A stretch of DNA of 64,000 nucleotides from Hesseltinella vesiculosa (lineage: Eukaryota; Mucoromycota; Mucoromycetes; Mucorales; Cunninghamellaceae), in the NCBI GenBank assembly GCA_002104935.1, contig MCGT01000033.1:186001-250000 (forward strand), given 5' to 3'. The notes beneath the pieces are model-generated. The model was not told the DNA's origin. It searched no databases and saw only the letters and a program-made list of their open reading frames with translations. Within the stretch, counting starts at the first letter, position 1. Every line of letters starts with the position of its first letter. The position numbers and the translations under genes are program-made. Shown one piece after another: positions 46,921-58,100 of this stretch.

Positions 46921-48976
46921 ATGCTCTTGCGCTTATCTTGGATTGTACGCCGATCGACTACCTACCGACACACCCTGTTTCCAAGAGCCCAGTATTACAG
47001 CACCATGACCGACCAGCCCATCGACATTACCCAATTCAACCCTGTCACCGAAGGCAAAGCAACGATCCTTTTCCCCAAGAACAATGAAGTCTTCTACAAC
47101 CCTGTGCAAGAATTCAACCGCGACATGTCCATTGCTGCCATCCGAACCTGGAGCGAGATTTACTTGCAAGAGAAAAAAGACCGCATCGCAAAAAAGACGG
47201 CCAACATCACGGACCCCGTTGAAAAGCAACACCGGGTCAAGGCAAGGCAGCGCTGACCGCCCTCTGCATGGTCGCTCACACCCGTTTCTTTCTGATTATT
47301 TAGAAGATGGAAGATAGATTGAACCCTCATGATTTTAATATTTTGGAAGCCCTGGCTGCCACCGGCCTTCGATCCATTCGCTATGCAAAGGAAATCCCCA
47401 ACCTACGACAGGTGGTGGCGAACGATCTACTGCAAGACGCCGTAGATGCCATTCGACGCAACATTCAATACAACGAGCTGGATGAAAAATTGGTCAAGCC
47501 CAACCGTGATGATGCCATGTAATACTGAAGGCTGCCTCTCGCGTCTGTCCATCTTCTCACGTCTTTCGTTTCTTTTCTGCAGGCGCGTGATGTACAAAAC
47601 CGTGGGCACGGATGACCGTTACGACGTGGTGGATCTGGATCCCTATGGCTCGGCAGCTCCTTTTGTTGACGGTGCTGTCCAGGCTGTAGCCGAAGGGGGT
47701 CTTCTTTGCGTCACCTGTACCGATCTGGCCGTCTTGGCTGGTTCTATGCATCCAGAAACTTGGTAGGGGGTTTTTTTTATGGCTGAAATGGTCCACCTCA
47801 TTCGCCTCTCCTCTTTTCTCCCAGCTATGGCAAATATGCCGGTATGCCATTGAAAGGAATGTTCCCTCACGAAATGGCAGTACGCCTGGTGTTGCAGATG
47901 CTCCAAACGTCGGCTGGTCGCTACAAGCGGTACATTGTGCCTATGGTGTCGCTCAGCATAGACTTTTACCTACGTGTGTTTGTGCGCGTGTACACATCTC
48001 CCGACCAAGTCAAAAAGGCAGCAAGGTAAGTCGAAGAGGTGCAAGGAGCGATAAAGACTCCGTCACTGACCTCTGCTTATTGGGCCAGCAAAATTGGTGT
48101 GATGTATGAATGTTCAGGCTGTCACGCTTTTGCCCCCCAGCCATTTGGTAAAATTGACCTCAAACCAAATGGACAAGAACACCACACCGTCAACAGCGGC
48201 CCTCCTGTCAACTCCCGCTGTGACCACTGTGCCAACACCCATCATGTAAAAAGGCAGCTAAGGTTCAGTCAGGCTCGGCTCATGTTTTTTTTTATTGCTA
48301 GATTGGCGGGCCAACTTGGTTGGGCAGTCTGCATAACCAAGACTTTTTGCAAAAGATGTTTAGCCACGTCGAAGCTAATCAAGACAAGTACGGCACTAGC
48401 GAACGCATGAAAGGCATGCTGTCGTTGGCCAAGGAAGAATTAGACCAGCCCGGCTATTGGACTCTCCAACGTCTGTGCGGCACACTGCATTGCAATACCG
48501 TCCCTATGAAGGACTTATTGTAAGTCTCCTTTTGGATCTTTGCTGGGGACGCGGAATGAACTGACGCGGGCCATTTTTGTTCATAGCTCCGCCTTTCTGA
48601 ACGGGGGTTATCAAGTATCTTTGTCTCATTGTGGCCCTACCACCATCAAAACAAACGCACCCTCAGAAGTTGTTTGGGATATTATGCGATGCTGGATCCA
48701 AGCCAATCCCGTAACCATGAAGAACCTCGGCGAAAACTCCCCTGCGCGTCGTCTTTTGGAAAAAGAACCCAAGCAAGTGACCCTCACGGCATTTACTGCT
48801 GCTGATGACTGACCCCTCCTTTTTTCTTCTTCTGTAGATTCAAGGCCGATTTCACACGTCATCCCGACGCTGTTGGCGAATCCCACAAATTTGTGCGCTA
48901 CCAAATCAACCCTACCGCTCACTGGGGCCCCAAGGCCCGTGCTGGAAAGAAGCGCAAGTCCGACACCGAACAATAA
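46921..48976 (+). CDS. TRM1: tRNA (guanine26-N2)-dimethyltransferase Trm1
   Basis: Eight exons: 46921-47241, 47304-47518, 47583-47762, 47825-48025, 48089-48245, 48302-48519, 48587-48772, 48838-48976, about 538 aa. Trm1 makes m2,2G26 in nuclear and mitochondrial tRNAs. Evidence: [39 protein letters not shown] (AdoMet site), [34 protein letters not shown], a C2-C2 zinc finger (CSGCHAF... CDHC), [18 protein letters not shown] and the basic end AGKKRK. The long N-terminus ([19 protein letters not shown]) looks like a mitochondrial presequence; a second in-frame ATG at 47005 would give the non-mitochondrial form. Intron 7 starts with GC (AA|GCAAGT), and intron 1 probably also (AAG|GCAAGG). Confidence 0.95.
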
Positions 48977-49527
48977 AACGCATCCCCCCCCCCCTCTCTC
49001 TCTCTCTCTCTTTTTAACTGTATACCGGCTTCAACGAATGGTGACGACATCAAGATTTAGACTAAACGGAAACGTTCATAGCGAGCTTCGACGAGACCTA
49101 GGACAAGCTTCGGAGAGTGCTCGTATGTGTATGTCATTCGGCCATTGATTTAACCGAGCTTGGCCTAGTTGTTGCTGGATAGCTGTACTAAATTCGCTGC
49201 AAAGGCTCTGGAGAAGACGCAGGAGATCCCCCATGGTAGCATTTCGAGTTCATGTCCGTGAGAGAAAGTGGCAAGCGTGTTTTGTCAAAGCAGGCGTTTG
49301 ATCTTGGCAAGCGTCGATTTTTCTATTAATAAATGTTGGACGGGCGAAGGAAGGGATGCTTAGCAGGGAGACCAGAGGGCAACGCCTTGGCACGACCGTT
49401 TGGCATTGACAAGTCTTATACGAACTCCGCGGGGTCCTATCAAAAAAGGACGGCTTCCCCGTTTTATTTCTTTTTTTTTTTTTTTTCTCATTTTCATCAT
49501 TTTACTTGTGTATTTTTAATTTAGAAA
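48977..49527. other. Intergenic between TRM1 and AIP1
   Basis: Begins with a C-run and CT repeat (48986-49010) in the TRM1 3' region, then AIP1 promoter sequence with a T-run at 49471-49486. No gene recognised. Confidence 0.4.
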
Positions 49528-51809
49528 ATGGCATCTGAAAAGCGTAAGCTAACATTTAGAGCAAGGAGCGGAAAGGCTATGCACGGGTCAGAGCGAGATT
49601 GGAAAGGTGCATGATGTCAAGGGAAGGCTGGAGGACCAACAATTCACGTTTTATTCGTTTCGTTTCTTCAGTATTCACCCTTGCCCCTTTACCATCCACG
49701 ACGCGTGGGGAAGGCATCAAGCTGTCTGCTGATCCCAAGGGTAAGACATTTTTGTATGCCAATGGCAAATCCGTCTTTCTTCGTGATTTAAAGGTAATGC
49801 CATGATAACCAGAAAGAAAGAACATCTTTTTTTTTTTAGCTTACTTTTTTTTTTTTTTTTTTTTTCCTCGCCCTTGCCTAGAACCCCAGTTTGGCCACCG
49901 AGTATGTGGGTCACAAGGCTAACACGGTGGTGGCCAGATATAGCCCAAGCGGCTATTACATTGCTTCTGGCGGTAAGACCTTGGTTTTAAGAGCTGCAAG
50001 AGTAAAGGCTGATCTCTTTCTGATAGACGTGGCCGGCAACGTGCGTATCTGGGACGCCATCAACGACGATCATATCTTGAAAAGCGAAGTCCAGCCTCTT
50101 TCTGGAAAAATCAACGATGTGGCATGGGATGCCGACAGCAAACGCATTATTGCTGTGGGTGACGGCAAAGAAAGGTAAGCCTTTTGACAGTCTTGGAGCG
50201 CGCTGACGGACGTTCTTCTTTTTTGGGACTCATGTAGATTTGGCCATGCCTTTATGTTTGATACACTGTCATCGGTGGGTGAAATCACTGGCCATAGCAA
50301 GGTGGTCAACAGTGTTAGTATTCGCCAGCAGCGCCCATTCCGTGCCGTCACTGCCTCGGACGACATGAGTGTCACGTTTTTCAATGGCGTGCCATTCAAG
50401 TACAACACGACCATCCGCGACCATACACGCTTTGTCTACTCTGTGCAATTCTCCCCCAACGGCGAATTTTTTGTCAGTGCTGGGGCTGATGGCAAGGTAA
50501 ACCTGAGAAAAAAAACGGCGGAGGCTCACCCGTTTTTTTCTCTCTTGTGTAGATCTTTTTGTACGATGGTGCTACGGGCGATAAGAAAGGCAGCTTTGGT
50601 GACGCTCATGATGGCAGTGTGTTCTCAGTGGCCTGGTCTGGCGACAGCACACAACTTGTGTCGTCTTCAGGCGACCGAACAGCCAAGATCTGGGATATCG
50701 CGACGCAGAAGGCGGTGACCACCTTCCACCTGGGCGACGATGTCAACGACCAACAAGTGGGCAACTTGTGGCAAGACGACTGGTTGATCAGTACATCGCT
50801 CAGCGGCCAATTCAACTATTTGGACAAGGCCACGGGCAAGGCGGCGCGACGGGTCGATGGCCACTCCAAAGCCATTACTGCTGTGGCTGTGGATGCCAAG
50901 AACAAAACGCTGACCACAGGCTCCTATGACGGCCGTGTGTACAGCTGGACGAGCGACGATGATGGCTGGACGGCCAAGGCTGTGCAAGGGAGCGGTCATA
51001 CCAATCAAGTCAAGCAAATCATTGTGGACGACGCCTCCTCCGATGTCTTTAGCATTGCCATGGACGATACCCTGCGCCACATTGACCAGCCAACCCACAC
51101 GTTCGACAAGGTGATCTCGACCGATGCTCAGCCTCAAGGCATGGCGGTGGCCAAGGACAAGGTGTATGTGACGGCCGAAGCTGCTCTGCACAGCTATGAC
51201 AAGCCGGCTCTCAGCAAGAATGCGCCTGTGGCATTGAAATACGATGCGTCGGTGGTCGACGTTGCGCGCCACTCGCAAGATGTCTATGTGGCCAGCCAAC
51301 AGGTACGCCAACGTCAGGCAAGCACTGCCAATGTTGCTGATTCTCCTTTTATCTATCCATTTCGTTAGGACAATAAGGTGCGTGTGTATGACAGCAGCCA
51401 CTGGTCAGTGAAGAAGGAGTTGCCTGCACACATGGGCAAGATCACGGCACTGGCGGCTCATCCTACCGAGCCTCTGTTGGCTGTGGGTGATAGCCTGGGC
51501 AAGATTTTTGTGTATGATGTGAACGAAGGCAAGACGGTCCTGCAGCACTGGGTCTTCCACTCCGCTCGGATCACTGGCCTGCAATGGTCCGAAGATGGCG
51601 ATTTTTTGGTCAGTGGTGGTCTGGATACCCAAATCTACGTGTGGAACCGTCACAAGCCCATGCGCAAGTCTGTGGTCAAGAACGCCCATGTCGATGCTGT
51701 CAACGGTGTCGGCTTCCTGAAGAGTGACAAGGCGAGCGAATCCCTGCAAGTCGTCAGTGTCGGTCAAGATGCCGCTGTCCGTATTTTTGATATCAAGAAG
51801 CCCCAATAA
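49528..51809 (+). CDS. AIP1: Actin-interacting protein 1 (WD40, cofilin cofactor)
   Basis: Seven exons: 49528-49543, 49672-49793, 49882-49972, 50027-50174, 50238-50496, 50553-51302, 51369-51809, about 608 aa. Exon 1 is only 16 bases (MASEK plus one base). The protein is two seven-bladed WD40 propellers: LAPLPSTTRGEGIKLSADPK opens it, then GNVRIWDAINDDHILKSEV, TGHSKVVNSVSIRQQRPFRA, DHTRFVYSVQFSPNGEFFVS AGADG, GDRTAKIWDIAT, and HSARITGLQWSEDGDFLVSG GLD near the end. AIP1 speeds cofilin-driven actin disassembly and cortical patch turnover. Confidence 0.95.
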
Positions 51810-52609
51810 AAATAAAACGATAGGTTCACCTGTACCTGGCCATGGGTGGCCGATCTTGATCTGGCTTCCGCTCTACTGCTCGTCTTTCTCGGGTCCTTTC
51901 CTCTAGGCTGTTTATTTGAAGGCATTGACAAACAGGAAGAGTGGAAACGACTCGCTGAGCAACTTTAAATCATGTCATAAAAAAAGCATGGGTACGCAAA
52001 TAGATGAATGGTGATGGTGTGGAAAAAATCAGGTTGGTTGGTGAAGATCGCCCAGCCTACGGGTGATGCCCAGCTGAAAAACCACAGTGCCGTTTGCTTT
52101 CAATAAATCTGCATAACAGCATAGAATCACCATGTTTTAGGATGGCGTGTGCCTGACATTTTTTAGGAGCCCAGTCTACAAGCCTTCTCCACTTTTCGAG
52201 AATCCTTGAGCCTACACGAGCTCTCATGCACTTCGTCTCATGGACCGGCAACCATGGCACCTGATGAAAGGAAAGAAGACGTGCATTCGCTTCCTGCTGC
52301 CAAGACCTATCAGGGTGCCTGGGTGTCTCAAGATCTGTTTTTGCGTTTCATAGCAAGATGAGCCAAACCCTGAAAGTCTATGGCGAAGCTTCCGTGAAAA
52401 ATAGGATGTACCAGGATGACTTGGTGAGCTTGACTTGTGAAAAAGAAGACAACGCCCCTGATGAGGATCAATGAAGGCTGATCACGAAACGTACAATTTT
52501 AAGATGAATTGGGACAGGGCAGTGAGGAGGACAAAAAAATTTTTTTTAAGCGCAGGTTGCCCACTGTTTTTTTTTTTTCTTCTTCTTTCTCTTCTTTCTT
52601 TACTTAAAC
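51810..52609. other. Intergenic between AIP1 and RPS19
   Basis: About 0.8 kb: AIP1 3' region and RPS19 promoter. Short ORFs on both strands have no recognisable match. A pyrimidine tract lies just before the RPS19 start (52566-52601). Confidence 0.4.
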
Positions 52610-52757
52610 ATGGCTGGTATCACTGTCAAGGACGTTAACTCCCACTGTAAGTATACTTTCCCCTCTCTTTCTTTTTTCTGCTGTCTATTGCATAGGGGTT
52701 TTGTCGATGTCGTCGTCAAAATGTGGGTCAGGCGTCTGTCATTTTCATCGCTGGCAC

Positions 52758-52791
<34 letters not shown>

Positions 52792-53434
52792 AACATTCGA
52801 AAGCCACCCATCCTTTTTTTTTTGTCATCATTCTGGGTCACTAGCAATAACATGACTTGCCATGAACCGTATACCAAGTTGCCTATGGCGGCAATCTTGA
52901 ATGGCCAAGTTTGCATCTTCTCCCCTCCCCCCCTTTTTTTTTTGAACTGACCCGATGACATTTTGCCAGACGCCTTGACCTCCTTCCATACTAGCAGTGA
53001 CAAGTGGACTCACCTAGATTTTATTTTCTTTAGCGTTCATCAAGGCCTACGCTGCCTACCTTAAGCGTACTGGTAAGCTCGAAGTTCCCAAGTGGGTGGA
53101 TTTGGTCAAGACCGGTACCTTCAAGGAATTGGCTCCTTATGATGCTGACTGGTACTACATCCGTGCTGCCTCTGTGGCTCGCCACATCTACATCCGCAAG
53201 AGCGTTGGTGTTGGTGCTTTGAACAAGGTCCATGGTGGCCGTATCAACCGTGGCAACCGCCCCTCTCACCATGTCGAAGCCTCTGGCTCCGTCAACCGCA
53301 AGGTGCTTCAATCTCTTGAAAAGATCGGTGTGTTGGCCAAGGACAAGAAGGGTGGTCGCAAGATCACTCAAGATGGCCAACGTGATCTTGACCGTATTGC
53401 TCAAACTCTCGTTGATGATGAAGACAGCGAGTAA
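52610..53434 (+). CDS. RPS19: Small-subunit ribosomal protein eS19
   Basis: Two exons: 52610-52646 and 53034-53434, 145 aa. Evidence: [57 protein letters not shown]-like [30 protein letters not shown] and the C-terminal [12 protein letters not shown]. eS19 is needed for 18S rRNA 3'-end maturation. The intron is about 387 bases, much longer than the typical 50-90 in this window, and holds a T-run of about 30 bases. Confidence 0.96.
52760..52789. repeat. Poly-T run of about 30 bases in the RPS19 intron
   Basis: Uninterrupted T-run inside intron 1 of RPS19, far from the splice acceptor at 53033. Confidence 0.9.
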
Positions 53435-53754
53435 AAGGTCGAACGACCCTTTCATTTTTTTTTTCATCCCATGGCTTGATTTCATCACTACAACATTCGA
53501 AAAAAAGGTTAATAAAAAAATAAAAACTTCAAAAAAACGACGATTTTAATAAGGTGAAAGAGCGTTATTTACAGCTTGGTGGGTCGATTTCTTTAAATAA
53601 AAGGTGTTCATTGAACGGGGGGGGGTAAGAATATGAAAAAAAACAAGGTGATAATATCAATACTATAAAAAAGTAAGAGGCAAGGCAAAAAAAAAATAAA
53701 GATAAGAGTGAAAGAGAGAAGTGAGGGGGAGGGTATTTTTAATGTTCACTCTTT
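53435..53754. other. Intergenic: convergent RPS19 and kinase 3' ends
   Basis: A-rich with a G-run (53619-53626). No ORF. Confidence 0.4.
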
Positions 53755-55207
53755 TCAGTCATGGGGAGGGAAGACTTGGTCGACCAGGGCGGCGAGTTCA
53801 GAACGCTGAGCCAACTCCAAGTGACCTTGTTCGACGTTTTGGTCGAGGGAGGCGATGACCTGTTTGGCGCTGGGGCGGGACTCGGAGTCATTGATGAGCA
53901 TACGATCCATGATGGTCAGCAAGGTTGAGGAGGGGGTGGCAAAGTTGAAGGAGGGGGCTCGGCCAAACATGATTTCACGGTAGATCTCGTTGCTGTTTTC
54001 CAAATAATACAAGGGAGGGACACGGTCCATCATTTCTATCAAGGTGATGCCCAAGGACCAGATATCTACATTTTCGGTGTATTCCGTTTCAGCCACGACT
54101 TCCGGAGCCATCCACTGAGAAAGGGGGGGGGGGGTCAGACATGGATGACTATTTGAGAAGAAGCATTACCTTTGCGGTGCCGAGTCTTGAGGCATTGCGG
54201 ACACTGAGAGGAGTAGCCAGACCGAAATCAGCCAATTTCACCTGACCTTGACGACCCAACAGGATGTTTTCACACTTGACGTCACGATGCATGTAGTTTT
54301 TGGAGTGGAGGTACATGAGACCTTGGAGACACTAGAAAAGGAGTGAGCAGGAGGCAAGAAGAACAGGGTTTGTGATTACCTCGCGCGCGATGAAGAGGGC
54401 CATGGGTTCGGTTAAGCCGACGGTGGTGTTGTAGAGGAGGCCAAAGACGGAACAGGCCATGAGTTCCATGGCCATCCACAGATAATCGCCAGACAGGCAG
54501 GCTTCTCGTAGCTGGATGAGGTTGTGGTGGTCGAGACAGCCCATGATGCGAAGTTCTCGGAGGACGTAGCTGTGATGATGGGTGTCATGATCTTCGATCA
54601 GGCAACGTTTGATGGCGACCCAGGAGGGAGAGGTGGTGGTGGAGCGAAAGGGTTTCCGTAGGGCTCGAATGACAGCGCCGTTGGCGCCGCTGCCAACTTG
54701 TTCAGTGCCGGTGTAGTGATCTTTTGGGTTGATGTCGAGGATTTTCAGGCGAGGAAGGACCTTGCGCATTTTACTATCGAATTCGGCATGACGTTTGGTG
54801 GGTTTGCGGATCGGTGGCGGTAAAGGAAAATAATCAGGCGCCCGACCTACATGAATCCAGCGCACCTGCATCCCCAGAAAGGAGGACAAAGAGAATGAGT
54901 AAACAAAAAGTGATCCATTTTTTTTTTCTTTTTTTACCTTGGGCGTTTCATCCTTGGAAGGGACCAAAATAGGTGGTTCGGGGGGAGGGGTGAGCGGGGA
55001 ACGTTGTTGTTTTTGTTTCCAAGTTTCTCTGATGATGTCCGGCATTTCCCAAGCACCGGGCGGAAGCCAAGGTTTCTTGGGCACCGGTGACGGAGGGGAA
55101 GTGACGACGGTCGTGGCGGAAGACAGGCGGCGGGTGTTCATGGGAGGAGAATGAAGTGGCGTGGGTATTTGCATGGAATGACGTTGAGTGGTGATAATGG
55201 TCGGCAT
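53755..55207 (-). CDS. Ste20/PAK-like serine/threonine protein kinase
   Basis: Four exons: 54938-55207, 54380-54865, 54170-54331, 53755-54114, about 425 aa. The N-terminal ~125 residues are Pro/Ser/Thr-rich. The kinase domain has [12 protein letters not shown] (glycine loop with Ala-Asn instead of Phe), [58 protein letters not shown] and [18 protein letters not shown]. This pattern is nearest to p21-activated kinases, but no CRIB or PH domain is visible, so its upstream control is unclear. It appears catalytically complete. Confidence 0.85.
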
Positions 55208-56020
55208 CCCATTTATTCACGTTGACAACAGATGAGCAATAGAAAAAGGGGGATGGGGTAAAACGAACAGTCAAGCCTTTCTTTGTTATCCTCTTATTTC
55301 TTCTTCACCGAGAAAAAGGGGGCTGAGAAAAGGTAGAATACAGGAAGAAAAAAAAGGATGATGAGGTATTGGACAGACAAGGGGAATCTAATGGAAGATG
55401 GAGGGAAACCTAATGGGTATCGTGATGATGAAGAAGGGAAAGAAAGAAAGAAAAAAACCAAGTGTAACGTAAAAAAAGTGAGAAAAAAAAAAAAGAAATT
55501 TTTGACCAGTTCCTTTGAGGGGTAAAAAAAAAAAAAAAAAAAAGCGCGGCAAGCGGGATGGCCATCCGGTTGGTTCATTTTTATTGAACGTGGGTAAAGA
55601 AACTGTGTGCTGTTCAGCATCATTGGTGTGATCTCCGATAACATCATCATAATAAAAAAACGCCCAGTGCAAAAAAAAAAGAAGCACCAACATAAGCACA
55701 ATAAACAACATCAGCCCAATTTCATCATTTTGTGTCACTTGACGACGGGAATGAAAACAAGTTGTACGGCCAAAAAAAAAAAAAAAAAAATAGTATACAA
55801 TTTACAGGATAGCCTTTTATTATTTTTTGTGCGAGATGAAGTGGATTGTTATCATCCTAAAAAAAAAAAAAAAAAAGGAGAGGGAAAACATGTATTTGCG
55901 ATCATTGGAATTGAACGAGGGAGGGGCAAAAAAAAAGGAGCACCATTTCAAGAAAATATAAAGTTTTGAAGTAGGACACAAAAAGGATAAAGGCACCCGA
56001 CGAAGAGTGGCAAATAAAGT
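55208..56020. other. A/T-homopolymer-rich intergenic region
   Basis: Several A-runs (55525-55543, 55772-55790, 55860-55876) and purine tracts. Short ORFs here encode mostly Lys or Phe runs and are not supported. Confidence 0.45.
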
Positions 56021-57637
56021 TCAATGATACAAGTCATCACGTAAAAAGGCAGTCAAAGGTCGACTCATGATGGAAGGTAAAGAAGGAGGCATGGCAGGCA
56101 AGGTATTTGTTGATGGGGCGGTATACATCCAAGGAGCGGATTGATTTTTGGTACGTTTGGAAGGTGGTGAAGGCATAGCACTGATGTTATTACTCGGTAG
56201 CAAAGGTCGTTCAAAAGTTGGTTTTCGTTTCTGTATAAAAAAAAAAAAATAAATAAGCCAACGATGCATCTCCCTTTCCCCTTTTACCTTTTCATTCGCA
56301 GCCAAATCCGTGTATATCATATATGTAATGTAAGCATGCATTGCATTCCTCTTGATCTTTGGGTTTTGTTTCTATCAAAAGATCAAAGTATTCAGTGTCA
56401 GAGAACTCAGTAAAAAATAGGGGTTGCAAAACGAGGAGCGGGCCAATTTTTTTTTTTTTTTTACCATTGAATGATATTGATAGGAGAACTTGCTCTTTTC
56501 ATTATGTTGCTGTAAGAAAGTCGATGAGTTGGTTTTTTTTTAATTTTTTGTTTTTTGTTTACCAGAGTGGGTGGCACATAATCTGGGACGTTGAGTCTGT
56601 TGTCACTGTCATTACTTTCATCCTCCCGGAATTTCCTTTTTAGATTTGGGCCTGAAAAAGTGCAACAACAAAAATGAAAAGGTCAGGAAGGATTTCCAAA
56701 AAGATTCTGGGTTCCTCGGCTGAACTTACGATGCTGGTCGTCATGATGAATGGCCCGAGCTGCCTCTGCCAATAACAGAATAGGATCGGGTTTTCTACTA
56801 GGTCGCCAACTGGCCTTGCCTGGATCTAATTCAAAAAGGTGAGCGATGAGAATAAAAAAGGGTGGGTGCCTACCTTGATAGGCACTGGTCAAGGTCATTG
56901 GTTTCTTGCTTGTCATTGTCGTACGGTCAACCTAAAAATGGGATGTTGAGGAAAAACAAGCCAAGGTTTTGTTGTTGTTGTTTAAAAAAAGCTGGCACTT
57001 ACTTCAACCGAAGAGGGTTTGGCATGGCCTGAGAACCAAGAAAAAAAAAAAAAAAAAAAAAAGTAAATATTTTTGTGCTGATGAGTTTGAGGATATACCT
57101 AATAAATTCTGGATCGACAATTGGTGATTGGACGCAGGGTCATTGTTCAGACTTGCGGGGCTGGTGGAAGTCGTACAGACACTTTCTTCTCGCAGATGAC
57201 TGGTGGTGCTACTGGAAGAACTGCTAGAGCTGGACACACTACTGCTATGACTGAGAGGCTCGGGAGGTTCCAAAGGATCAATGAAACGATCATCTTCCTT
57301 TATCTTTAAAAAGTGTGAGTTCCATGTGGTAAAAAGGTTAAAAAAAAAAAAAAAAAACTCCTTTTTCAGAGGGGGGGGGGGCACTTACCCGAATGGAATA
57401 AGGAATCAAATCATTCATATCTTTCCTTTTGTCTCGATTGGCCAAGGCAATCAAGATACAACCCGCTTCAGCATCGACCTTATCAAACGTATCCAAAAGA
57501 GCTCGGTCTCGAGTACTGGAAGACCTTGGCTGTAGCTTTGGTGGACAGGCTTGTTGTATCAGATGAGCCATAAATGTCGAAGACGAATGTCGTTCTACAA
57601 TAGCGGTAAAAGGTACATTGTACTGAACAGAAGTCAT
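56021..57637 (-). CDS. Uncharacterised nine-exon, probably nuclear protein
   Basis: Nine exons (57389-57637, 57099-57303, 57003-57028, 56874-56931, 56730-56825, 56563-56651, 56465-56509, 56288-56371, 56021-56230) keep frame through GT-AG introns, giving about 353 aa. One exon is only 26 bases. The N-terminus (MTSVQYNVPFTAIVERHSSS) includes a folded-looking block DKVDAEAGCILIALANRD; the middle has a long Ser run and RPSRKPDPILLLAEAARAIH; later parts are basic (NLKRKFRE, NPKIKRNAMHAYITYMIYTD, KRKPTFERPLL) and the end is Pro/Ser-rich (MSRPLTAFLRDDLYH). Basic clusters and disorder suggest a nuclear regulatory protein. No family recognised. Confidence 0.6.
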
Positions 57638-58100
57638 CTTCAATGTCGGCAAGTTGGCAAAGTGTTGTGAAGATGGTTGAACGAAATAAAAAGAAAGAAG
57701 AAAAAAAGTGAACAAAGAAAAAAGGAAAAAATAATAATAAAAGGGGGAGAAAAAAGAGGAGGGAAAAAGGCAAAGCTTTAAAGTTTGAATCAGTCAATGG
57801 AAAGAGGGTTGGTCACACAAAAAAGGCGGATGCTTGTTCCCTTTTCAAGCACACAAGGCCTCGTTTGGGCTGTTTAATGAAAAAGGGGTTCGTTCCTTCC
57901 GCTTGACAATACCTTGTCCCCATCCACCCAATCACTGTGGGTACTAAAGGACCCATCGGTCTGCATAACCTTGAGAGGGAAGGCGAAAAATCATCCTAGG
58001 CCCTTTGCACTCGATTTGATTGGCTACAGATTCGCAAACAAAAAAAAGTCCATCCGAAAAAATCACCCTGACCACGCTTCCTTTCTGCTTTTCTTCCACG
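57638..58100. promoter_or_regulatory. Shared promoter region between the 56-57.6 kb gene and ESS2
   Basis: Divergent starts at 57637 (-) and 58101 (+). A- and T-rich sequence; no specific regulatory site assigned. Confidence 0.35.

Noticed and set aside
52057..52260. 67-aa minus-strand ORF between AIP1 and RPS19
   Set aside because: Short, no recognised domain, and lies in 3'/5' flanks of expressed genes.
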